In this document: positions 34,241-43,721 of the stretch, piece after piece
How the letters are laid out: every line of letters starts with the position of its first letter
How positions within the stretch are numbered: the first letter of the stretch is position 1
Source: Lantana camara
Lineage: Eukaryota; Streptophyta; Magnoliopsida; Lamiales; Verbenaceae
Direction of reading: 5' to 3'
NCBI GenBank assembly: GCA_037501455.1
Contig: CM074855.1
Coordinates: forward strand, 59,341,001 to 59,405,000
DNA length: 64,000 bases
The notes under the pieces: generated by a model
The model's input: only the letters and a program-made list of their open reading frames with translations
Told to the model about the DNA's origin: nothing
Databases searched by the model: none
Translations under genes and position numbers: made by a program

Positions 34241-35199
34241 GACCAAGGATTTGATGAGTTCGGACATTACTTAACCAAATAAAACCATATTGCATCGCTA
34301 GTCATCATTTTTCCATAACGAGTTAGATGGAATTTGAGCAGAAAGGAATCAGAAAGAAGTATCAAGGAAGTTTTCGCTCGATTGAAATTTGGGTAGGCCG
34401 AAATTTAATGCACGCTTAATGGCTCTAAGAGGATGAAGGGATGAGGAAACGATCCACGAAGAGATTAATCCAAAATTTTGGGGAACCGATGATCACAATC
34501 CCGTTTGGAAAGAACTCGTCAAGAAGGCTGTGATTATTAATCAAAAAGGTTATTGAATTTCAGAGGTTTCACCAACTTATAGAAGGAGACGCGAACCGTG
34601 AAGAAGACCGGTCCGAAATCTTAAGATGTTGGGTAAAACTCGTTTAGGAAGGGCAGGTTGATTGGATCAGGGTTAACGTGTAACCGAGAAATGGAAGAAG
34701 GTGTACACATTGAAGATATTAAAGACATGCCAAGAGTCGAGCTAGCTTTTGGGTTCAGACCATACCTTGGGACCAGGAAGGCTTTGGGTTTCAAATTCAT
34801 TTCCACGCTGAACGGTACCTCAGACATCCATGGCATATGCATACACGCATTGTTAATTTAAATAATTTTGATAATCTGTGCTTTGATTATTTGATGTGTT
34901 AACAATTGTTGTATAATCGATGTTGGATGTAAATAAGTGATAATTGTTCCTTGGCGTTATGTGGTTGTTTTGGTTAAGTTGTCGTAATTGGATGTTTTGA
35001 TGCTTTCTCCTTGAGGTTTGCTCTTCGTTGTGGTTGTATTTTGTATTTTGAACTTCGTTATCTGTTTATGAGAGACGGGGTTCTCTCTTTGTTGCTTCGG
35101 AGAGACGGGGTCCTCTCATTGTTGTTTGAGAGAAGGGATTCTCTCCTTGTTGTTTGTAAGGAACGGGGTTCCTTCATTAATTGTTTTCAGGCAGATGGT
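34241..35199 (+). other. Internal region of B, second part, no gene seen
   Basis: It continues B's interior after F. A 67-codon frame at 34658-34861 has no recognisable domain. The recognisable structure is the hairpin array at 35070-35174. Confidence 0.7.
35070..35174 (+). repeat. Four-hairpin array before the PPT of B
   Basis: GAGAGA-CGGGGT-TCTCTC (35070-35087), GAGAG/CTCTC (35100-35117), GAGAGA-AGGGAT-TCTCTC (35128-35145) and AAGGAA-CGGGG-TTCCTT (35158-35174). On the coding strand this is the same hairpin type as in F, at the same place relative to the PPT. Confidence 0.8.
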
Positions 35200-35233
35200 G
35201 AATCCGATGACGGATTCTTTTAAGGGGGAGAGG
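35200..35233 (+). other. PPT of B with adjoining hairpin
   Basis: The PPT AAGGGGGAGAGG (35222-35233) directly precedes the LTR. Four bases upstream is a perfect inverted repeat GAATCCG-ATGA-CGGATTC (35200-35217). Confidence 0.85.
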
Positions 35234-35234
35234 T

Positions 35235-35390
35235 TGTAACACCCCAGTTTTTTTTATTGGTACAGCATGATGTATGTGTTTATCAAATTGCGCGAAATAA
35301 TTATTTATAATTGATCTACATATTTAATATTATTTTAAATGTATTAAATGTTAATTACTTTATTTTTATGCTATTAATATTAAATATATT

Positions 35391-35421
<31 letters not shown>

Positions 35422-38400
35422 TAATTATGGTACGAGTTATTTGATATTAAGTTTTTAGGTTGAAGTTTTAAACGTTTAAATCCTTTTCGAACCGTTTTTG
35501 ATTTATTTAACTCCGTTTTCAATTCCGATTTTTGTGCCATCTTGGTATACTTGAATTATGTGAGTTATTAACGTGTTTACATGCTTACGTTGTAATTTTA
35601 GGCTCGTTTGATTTATTTTTGATTTCGGTTTTGGAGACGGAACTTATAGGGCTTAAAAAGCTTTTAGCGCGCCCTGGGTTCCGGATGACATAACTTGAGC
35701 TCGGGAATTCCGATTCGAATTCCGTCACCTCCGTTGCCTTCGTATCGACGATTTAGAGACAATGGAACAAGCCTCATACCTTTTTGAGATCATTAAGACC
35801 TCCAAAATCCAACCGTAACGAACAACTCGTGCAAGAATAACCCTTTTGTTGACTAGTCTTCATGATGGGACCCCTTAACACCTCTCTAAGCTAACCATAC
35901 TTTAACCCATGACTTGTGTACTAGAGTTAAGCCTTTCTTCCCCCTTTTGGTCAGTCAAACCGAGCCAAACCCCCCTTATTGCTGCTGCAACAGATCGAGA
36001 GAGAGGGAGAGAAGAAAAGAGGAAGAACCTTGGCTACCTTTGTGATTTTGAGCTCAAATCACTTCCCTTCTTCACCAAATCTTCAAGGTATGAATATTTA
36101 TGTATTCTCTACTCTCTTATACATATTTTCACCCATTTATTTCTGATTTTGGATCAGATTTGGTTAGGGTTTGAGTTATGAGCTTGATATGCATTTTTGG
36201 GGGTAATTGCTCTTGTGACCTTGCTTGGTTGTGCAGCTGATTTCGTGGCTTTAAACTGAGTTTTTGGACTTGTTTCTTTGCCTCTTTGTTTCTTAACTGA
36301 TAGTATGTGATGTTAGGATGATTTTCTCTTTAGACCCTTTGATGAAATTATGAGATATGGAGCTCCAAACTTAGAGATCAAAACTGCCTCCCCTTTTTTG
36401 GACTGATGTGTAGAATCATGTGTTTTTGCTTGATCTAATGGCCTTAATTTCATGTGAATTTGCATGGAGATGATGTACACTCATTTTTTTATATGTTAGG
36501 ATTCATATTGCAAGCCTTTGGATCCATTTTAAGCCCCAAAATCGAAATACATGACCTGTTCATATACATGACAGAACTGGACTGCTGCTGTTGCATTTTT
36601 ATGGTTTGTTGGTCATCCTACTGTGCTCCAATTTGTGTCAAATTGCATATACATAGAGTATATTAGTTTCTTATCATGTTAGTGTTCATTCCCTAAAGTT
36701 TCAGCTTCATATTCAGCCCCTAAGTACTTGATCCTGGCATGATTGAACCAATCGGGCTCATATGTGCGGTTTTGGCGCTCCAGACTTGCTGATTTGTTTC
36801 AGTGCTCTTAACGTGTGATTTGGCCTTTGCATTCTAAATTAAATATGCTCCTAACATGCTAAATATGTTGTATATGAAGTTTCCTGAGATTTGGAGTTCA
36901 TTTGGGACTGATTTTGTTTAGGGTCTGTTTTGCCGGTAAGCTTTGTTTGCGTTTTGGGTCTGTACCGTGACACCCCCGTGTCTCATTTTCTTTGAAATGT
37001 GAGACACCCCCAGGTCATGCTCTTTTACCAGGTCTGTACTGAGACACCCCCGTGTCTCGGTCTCCCCCTGTGTAGCTCTTGTCTTTTCCTTTTCGGTTTT
37101 TGATTGTTTCACCTCTTTAATATCTTTATCTTCATTTGTGATGAAGTATGAACTTGTTTTGCTATGTGTTGGGAGTATTGTGGTTTAATTTCATAACATT
37201 TGGATGAGATTTAGGCATGCTATTGCTGAATTCCGTTTATGTGGGTTTTTGTGTCGTTTGTGAATTCCATAACTCATTTCTCCTATCATATGATTCCTTC
37301 TTGTTGTCAAACTTTGGAATATGTTATATTATGTAATATGATGTATGTAGTAGCGTTTTGTGAAAGATTGAATACGTGTTATGCTCCTATTTGAATTCTT
37401 GAATTAATTTGATTGGAAATGTGAATTGATGAATGCGAATGAAAGTGAATGAATGAAAGAATGACTTGATTATATGATTTAAATTCCTTAATAGTGCACA
37501 TGAACATTTTCATAACCTAATCTCATCTTTTATTCATTCATATCGTGATCATTACATTGCCGAGCGTCTTAATTGGTCATATTGAGTCTCACTTCACTTT
37601 TATTGCACAAATTTTGATTCCGTTGGAGACGAGGCCGGTCCAAGAGGCTCTTGTGTTCTCCTTTTCGCGGTTTAAGGTGGGTTTCTCTTCTAATTAGATA
37701 AATGACCCTATATACCTTCAATGTGAAAAGCTTTCGACCAAAAATGAATATATATATATCGAGTCGTTTTCAAGAGTAAATGTTTTCAACGTAAAGCCTT
37801 ATTTTATGAATCCTACCTAATGTTTTCGCAAGAAATCAATGAATGAATGCAATGAATGGGGCCCAGGGACTTGGTGTGAGTGGTGACCCGAGGAGGCAAG
37901 GGCTGACGGTGATCCCTCACACTAGTCCCACTAATGAACGGTGTAACCGGACCTCGTTAGGAGTTAGCGAGGAATGGACGCTGAGTGCCATCTGGGGAGT
38001 CATGTTCCCTTTTTGGTCAATGAATGGGTGGATGGGCCTTGCAAACCCGCCACCAACCCGGAGGAACAAGGTGTAAATGTTATTGAATGCGCACGAAAGA
38101 ATGATATGCATGAAAAGAAAGAATGAATGAATGTTAATGAATTGCACGAGGTGTTGGTTGGAGAAAATGCACGCCCACTCGCCGGGCCACTAATGACCTA
38201 ATGTAAATGAATCGTTATAATCCTTTTTTATGATTTCTATTCACCCACTTGATAAATTCTTTAAAACCTCACTTGGGATTATAGCTTGCATGTGATTGTT
38301 AAATACCGTCGTATATTATATTTATGCCCTGTTTTTATACCCACCAGTCCCTTTTGTACTAAACTCGTTTGGCTTTCAGTTGTGTTGTGCAGGTGTCAAG

Positions 38401-38783
38401 GGAGCTAGGAGGGAATTCGAGTCATAGGTTTTGTATTCGTTTTTAGTTCTTGTATTTTTGGTCTTACACTTGCATATTGCACTTTTGATCATTGTATATG
38501 AATAAGAATGGAACGTACTTGTTGTTTGAGCCTTGATGGCATTTGATAATGTATATGGCTTACTTTTGGGAGCTTGAATGATCAATGTTTATATTATGGC
38601 CAGTTATTGCTTCCGCACTTTATGTTTACTTTGATTTTATGGTTTTAAGGGTTAGCCCGCCTAGCGTAGTGTGTGTGTGTGTGTCCCCGTTCGCCAGGAC
38701 TTAGCTCGGGTATGGATCATCCATTTCATATTCGGGTCGGGTCTCGGTGCGGGGGATGTGGTACCTTGCGCTCGGGTGCTACA
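35235..38783 (+). repeat. 3' LTR of B
   Basis: This 3549-bp LTR starts TGTAACACCCCAG and ends GGGTGCTACA. It has donor AAG|GTATGA at 36087/36088. Its first acceptor (CACAA at 37606-37610) and one helix arm (38404-38413) are mutated relative to the 5' LTR. A TA microsatellite lies at about 35392-35412. No gene is seen. Confidence 0.93.
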
Positions 38784-39177
38784 TTTCATCTCTTCAATTT
38801 TTCATTCAAGGTAGAGTTGGAGATATTATTGAATGCTTGATTTATACATGAAGTAGGGTTGAAGATCTATGATGTGATTACTTGTTTATTTGATGTTAGA
38901 AGCATGACTAGGATCATTAATCTTCGAAGCTTGCATTAATTCTTGATTTATATGAGAGTTGGATATCATGAAATATATGGGGTTTGGATGATAATTAATT
39001 GATGATCGATGCTTGTTTCCATGGATTAATTGGTGCCTAATTGATATATGTGAGACATATGCATGGTATGTGATAGTTTTTGGGTTGATTGCATACCTTG
39101 ATTTGGTGTGGATCGTTTGGGAGCCAAAATCCCATTTTTTCCCCTATTTCCCCTGTTTTTCGAGACTGTCAGGTGTA

Positions 39178-39299
39178 GGATCCCGGCTGGGATCCATTTT
39201 AGTGTAAATTCAGTCCCTGCCGGGACACTTTTAACGTAGTCTCTCTCACCAGGATCCCGGCCGGGATCTATTTTAGTGCAATTTCAATCCCGGCCGGGA
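39178..39299. repeat. GATCCCGG-type palindrome group in G
   Basis: GGATCCC-GGCT-GGGATCC (39178-39195), GTCCC-TGCC-GGGAC (39213-39226), GATCCCGGCCGGGATC (39253-39268) and TCCCGGCCGGGA (39288-39299). They occupy the same place in the LTR as the GACAC-type palindromes of B, D and E but have unrelated sequence. Confidence 0.75.
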
Positions 39300-40007
39300 C
39301 GACAACCCTCCACTACTCCAAATACCCTGAATTTGTAGCTGAAGCAAGCATTTGAAGTGTAGAGTATTCTCCAATTGGAATCACCTCAATATCTATTTTC
39401 TCTTGTGAGATATAACCATTTCAATTTGGTGCCACCAAGCATTCACGAATCTGCATTAACCCAATTTTGGACCTAAGCCATTTTCATTCCACTTTGAACT
39501 AAAATACGAGCCATATATTCTCGGAAAGGTGTTTTTGTCTAGTTTGATAGGAGACAAGAAGAACTCAATTTCAACTTCTAGAACTCAAGATATTCCTGTT
39601 TTCCTAAAGCGTGTGCATTTTCGAAAATTGTCGGTTTTTTCTCAACTTCACCAAAACCTCTCTTATTCCATTCCTTTAACTCTCTTGGCTCCCATATGTG
39701 AATTATATGATATATGTGCTTGATTAATTGATAATTATGCTTCTACTTGACACTTCTTGGTACTTAATTGCTCAAACATGATTGTGTGACTCCATGCCCT
39801 ATATGAATTGAACTTGTAATATTTGAATGATATGAATACATGACTCCTTCAGATTAATTTCACCTCTTAGGTGTTAATTAATTTTCATACATGCTAAGTT
39901 CACTTGATTGCTAGTTTTATTTATTTACATGAGTATGGTCGTGCGTCATACTTGGTCTCATATTGAGTCTCGTCTCTCGAGTTTCCATTATTCCCTTTCT
40001 TGTCCAG

Positions 40008-40081
40008 TTTTTCCCCAGGGCGGAGATCATTGATCATTTGGGCACTTTATTATATCCTTTTATTATTACATCGCTCGTCAG
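40008..40081 (+). other. Candidate micro-exon in LTR G
   Basis: A pyrimidine tract with TTGTCCAG ends at 40007, and CGTCAG|GTGAGG follows at 40081/40082, bounding 74 nt. The counterparts are 66, 72-73, 73 and 79 nt. Confidence 0.4.
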
Positions 40082-40236
40082 GTGAGGTTTAATTCTAGAT
40101 ATATAGAACCCCTACAACCCTATGTGATGTTTTCGGCCAAAATGTATCTATATATCTATTTTTCCAAACCTTAATGATTTTCAACTGATTTCACGGAACG
40201 GATTGATTGATTGATTGATTGGGCGTGCACGCATGT

Positions 40237-40809
40237 TGTGACGCCCCCGTTTTTCTTATTGTGTATAGCATGAAGTATGTGTTTATCAAATTTCACGAAA
40301 TACTTATTTATACGTGTTTTACTTATTTAAGTTTATTTAAATGTATTAAATGTTAATTATTTTATTTTAATAATACTAATATTAAATATAGTTATGTAAT
40401 ACAAATGTATATATGTTAGTGATGTACGTATGCATGAATATATTAATGCATGCATATTATATTTACAAATTATTTTGCATGCATGTTTATACATTATATA
40501 TATTTACGTATGCATGCATTTATATTTATAAATTCTATAAGTATTAATTTTATATTAATTGTAATATTATGCATTTTATTGTTACATTTCGTATGAGTGA
40601 TATTTACGTGCGTCGTTTCTATTTAAATTGATACCAGAATTTCGTGCAAAGTTAATATGTTGAACTTACACGTGTCATGTTTATGAATATGTTGAACTTA
40701 CACGTGTCATGTATATGAATATGTGTTGCTGCTGTCAAACTGTTGAGTTCCTTCTTTCTTTTGCTGTCAGTTTTCGTGGCTTTGTGGTGTGTGTTGTGGC
40801 TGGATTCTT
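40237..40809 (+). repeat. 5' LTR of E, first segment
   Basis: It starts with the gypsy-group terminus TGTGACGCCCC. It is AT-rich with three TGCATGCA octamers (40447, 40476, 40511) and a 25-bp direct repeat (TATGTTGAACTTACACGTGT and following bases) near 40657-40712. The last five bases, TTCTT, are the probable left duplication of D. Confidence 0.85.
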
Positions 40810-41568
40810 TGTAACATCCCGACTGATCAGACTTTTCAGGTAACCTCTTATGTGCGCTATTTAGTTAGTTCTTTAAGTGATTATGTGATATTAATTGTCA
40901 ACGTGGGTCATTTGAAGTTATTTGAACTTAATTGCTTTGGTATGGACTTGTTTAACTTGAGCGTTTAACTTTCCTTCACCTTGTATTTTGCTCGTTTTAG
41001 ATTCGTAATTAATTCTGATTTTTGTGAATTCACGTTATGTGTTGATAATATGCCTTATGGACTCGTTTATATGCTCGGTATATGTTTTGGTATTTGTTTT
41101 GGTTGCCTTTTTGGGTTCGTTTTGGAGACGGGACCTAAAGGAGGCTAAAGAGCACTCAGCGCACCTTGGGTTCCGAGACACGTATCTTGAGCTCGGGAAT
41201 TCGGATTCGAATCCGTCACCTCCATTGAACTCATTTCGACGATTCGGGTTTAATGGAACAAACCTCACATTTTTCTAAGCTCATTAAGACCTTCGTATTT
41301 CAACCGTAACGAGCCCCTTTTTGTTTGGAAGTTATCCTTTGACCTAATAGACCTTGTGGACCCCACCTTAACCCAACCAAGCCCTTAACCTTGGAATACA
41401 CTTGAGTTAGCTAACCATTTCAGCCCCAAACCCCCTTGAAACCGAGCCAATCCTCCTCTCTCTCTCCCAAAACTGATCGGTACAAGGAAGCAAGGAAGAA
41501 GAAGAAGCCTTTTGTTCCACCTTGTGTTTTGAGCTCAAATCTTCACCCAAGCTTCTCAAATTTGAAAG

Positions 41569-43255
41569 GTAAGGTCATGGTTGTCATCTTCACTCTCTCT
41601 TCTCTCTTTTATGTGTTCTTGAGTTCATTTCCATGGTTGGTTGTTGAGTTTGGGCAAGCATGTGAATAGTATATGTTGGAAGATTTGATTGATTCCTACT
41701 CCTTTCATGTTTCCTTGAGATTTGCTGTTGATAGTATGCTCCTAGGACTTGTTTCTTAGCAATTGTTGCTTTTCCTTGCTTGGTAGTTGGAGTTTGGGGG
41801 GTTGGGTTTTGTTTTGGGGTTGCTGAGTTACTGTTGAGCCGTCTGCGTTTTTCTGTACCGTGACACGGGGGTGTCACGGTTTGCCCTTTGTTGGTGACAC
41901 GGGCGTGTCACCTTTTGAGTTCATTGCTCGTTTTCTGTACCGAGACACGGGGGTGTCTCGGCTTGCCTTGTTTCGGTGACACGGGCGTGTCACCTCCGGG
42001 TTCTGTTGTTCGTTTTTCTGTACTGAGACACGGGGGTGTCTCAGCTTGCCCTTCCCGGGGGACACGGGCGTGTCTCCTAGGAACTCTAGTTTCGTTCGTT
42101 TTGCTTCCTTTCCGTTGTTTCTTGTTGTTTATTCCTGCCTCGTTTATGATTTATGTCCGAATATGCTTTGAATGCTCTTAAATGACCTAGAGGTGGATTC
42201 ATTTCATATCATTTGCATCATAACCATACATACGCATGTACCGAGCGTCAATGTGGTTCATATTGGGTCTAAGAGTGTCTCTTGTTGTTTGCCTTGTTCA
42301 GAGGATCTTCCTGTAGGGGATGAGCTTGCACCGTAGGTGTCCGGTTTCCTCTTTTTGACTCCACTTCGACCGTTGACAAGGTGAGGTTTTGTTCTTTTAG
42401 TTACTCGACCTACGACCCTATTTGATTTGAAACCTCGCATGTGAATACGTATAGTATATGGTAAATAAGTGTATGATACTTATGTTGCGGGATTTGCCCC
42501 ATCTGTTATAAGAGTTTGAAACCGTTTTGTATAAGTATATAAGTTATTTTGCTTTCGTTTGAAAAGTTTAGTTTGGTGCAAGTGTGTGTGTGTGTGTAAG
42601 CGAGATGTGGCTTTGAAAGATAAGCTTTGAGATATGTTTTTGTGACTTTGGTGAGCTGTTTGGGCCCCGGAGTGTGGTATGGTAATCTCGGGACGACCGA
42701 GGGGTCGCCGAGCTCTCCCATCAACACCTCCGTTTGAGAGTTTCACCCAACCTTGGGAGTTTGAGGAAGGGTGTTTCTCTTGAGCCGGCGGAGGCAACCG
42801 CCGAAGGTTTCAAGGAAGTAATTAAACCTTGGCTCGTCTGTGTATGTGGATAGTTAGGGCCGATCAACCCTTCTATCAACCGGTGTTGGGGATGGATTCT
42901 GATTTGTTTTGCTTTGCTTTGTTCTTCGTATTTGGAAGTTGGGGATGTGTGTGACTCGTACTCGCCGAGTTGGTTAAGCTTTGTATGATCTACGGAACGA
43001 GAGCGGATTCTTAATTCACCTAAAACTTGGAGTCTTGTTTTGCCCTTTTCCCTTTCCTTTAACTTATTTATATATCTATATCACGGGAATTAATTTGGCT
43101 TGAAAAAACCACTCTCGGTTCAAGGATCTTTCCATTTGATTAAGTGCTTTGCTCTATATATATATATATCGGGTGCGTGAGTTAGCCCCCTCACTAGTCG
43201 CTAGGACTAACCCTCGTTGTTGTTTTCCCCTTTTTCCTTTCTTTTGAGGTTGCAG
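41569..43255 (+). other. Candidate two-intron module in D 5' LTR
   Basis: Candidate intron 1 is 41569-42301 (AAG|GTAAGG to TTGTTCAG). The candidate exon is 42302-42380 (79 nt). Candidate intron 2 is 42381-43255 (AAG|GTGAGG, branch-like CTAAC at 43207-43211, long pyrimidine tract, GGTTGCAG|G). The 3' LTR repeats it at 58669-60355 with donor GTAAGT. A further acceptor-like TATTTTCAG ends at 43903, one base before the gag ATG codon's preceding G. Sequence inference only. Confidence 0.5.
41857..42077. repeat. Six-palindrome array, 82-83-bp period (D 5' LTR)
   Basis: Alternating types. With loop GGGG: ACCGTGACAC/GTGTCACGGT (41857-41880), CCGAGACAC/GTGTCTCGG (41940-41961), CTGAGACAC/GTGTCTCAG (42023-42044). 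With loop GG: GGTGACACG/CGTGTCACC (41893-41912 and 41975-41994) and GGGGACACG/CGTGTCTCC with one G-U pair (42058-42077). The stems vary but stay paired. Confidence 0.9.
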
Positions 43256-43270
43256 GTTCTTCCGAGTCAA

Positions 43271-43571
43271 GCTAGGCGGCAAGTGTCTTTTGGGTTTACT
43301 TGTGGTTTAGCTTGGGTCTTCATGCATCATAGTGGATTACTTCTACTCTTATTGTTGTATTTTGGATTATGTACTTATGATTACACTTTCGCTTTTGGGC
43401 CTTGATGGCATTGTATATTCTGTATAGGAACTACCGTGAAAGCTTGCCCTTTCCCCACTTTTGAAATGTATATGTGATCTTGGGAGATATGTTTAGCTTG
43501 AGAATTGCTTTAATTGCTTCCGCTACTCTGATTTTAATTCTTGCAGTTCTTGAGGGTCTAGGCCGCCTAGC
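43271..43571 (+). other. Long-range helix arms in D 5' LTR
   Basis: GCTAGGCGGC (43271-43280) and GCCGCCTAGC (43562-43571) are perfectly complementary over ten bases. The 3' LTR has the same arms at 60371-60380 and 60662-60671. Confidence 0.7.
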
Positions 43572-43703
43572 GAGGGTGTGAGTTTTGTGTGTCTCCCGTT
43601 CGCTATGGTCTGATACGGGTGCGGACTTCCATTTCGATACTCGTGTTGGACCTTAGTGCGGGGGATGTGGCACCCTTCGCTCTGGGGGTGTTACATCCTG
43701 GCG

Positions 43704-43721
43704 TGGTATCAGAGCCCTCGG
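43704..43721 (+). other. Primer-binding site of D
   Basis: TGGTATCAGAGCCCTCGG lies eight bases after the LTR (spacer TCCTGGCG). It is the tRNA-iMet type. Confidence 0.92.

Larger units (their letters stand above)
6067..38783 (+). mobile_element. Non-autonomous gypsy-like element B, interrupted
   Basis: The order is 5' LTR (start lost behind A0), PBS at 11508, internal DNA, PPT at 35222 and 3' LTR 35235-38783. Removing element F leaves about 3.1 kb of internal DNA with no gag, protease, RT, RNase H or integrase motif and no frame above about 85 codons. Long LTRs with a coding-free interior fit a LARD-like non-autonomous element. LTR ends and internal sequence resemble element E, and LTR blocks resemble D. 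The left target duplication is outside the window; the right flank is TTTCA. Confidence 0.85.
38784..40236 (+). repeat. Fragment of a long gypsy-group LTR (G)
   Basis: It lies between B's right end and E's left end. It shares the conserved block (39940-39970) and the candidate micro-exon with flanking CCAG and GTGAGG (40008-40081) with B, D, E and F, so it is LTR sequence of the same group. Both ends are cut by insertions. Palindromes based on GATCCCGG lie at 39178-39299. An ATTG tandem repeat lies at about 40200-40220. No gene is seen. Confidence 0.6.
40810..43695 (+). repeat. 5' LTR of D
   Basis: This 2886-bp LTR starts TGTAACATCCCGAC and ends GGGGGTGTTACA. It holds the full structural series: donor GTAAGG (41569), palindrome array (41857-42077), conserved block (42242-42270), candidate micro-exon (42302-42380), second intron, and helix arms (43271-43280, 43562-43571). 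The frame at 41888-42181 is a by-product of the palindromes. Confidence 0.95.

Noticed and set aside
34658..34861. 67-codon frame in B's interior
   Set aside because: No recognisable domain. E's counterpart region is outside the window, so conservation cannot be judged.
41888..42181. 97-codon frame in D's LTR, repeated at 58988-59281
   Set aside because: It is repeated only because the LTR is duplicated. Its residues come from the palindrome units, and an antisense frame exists over the same bases.
42506..42797. Frames of 73-105 codons antisense in D's LTR, repeated at 59580-59897
   Set aside because: They lie in candidate intron 2, have no recognisable domain and are shared only through LTR duplication.
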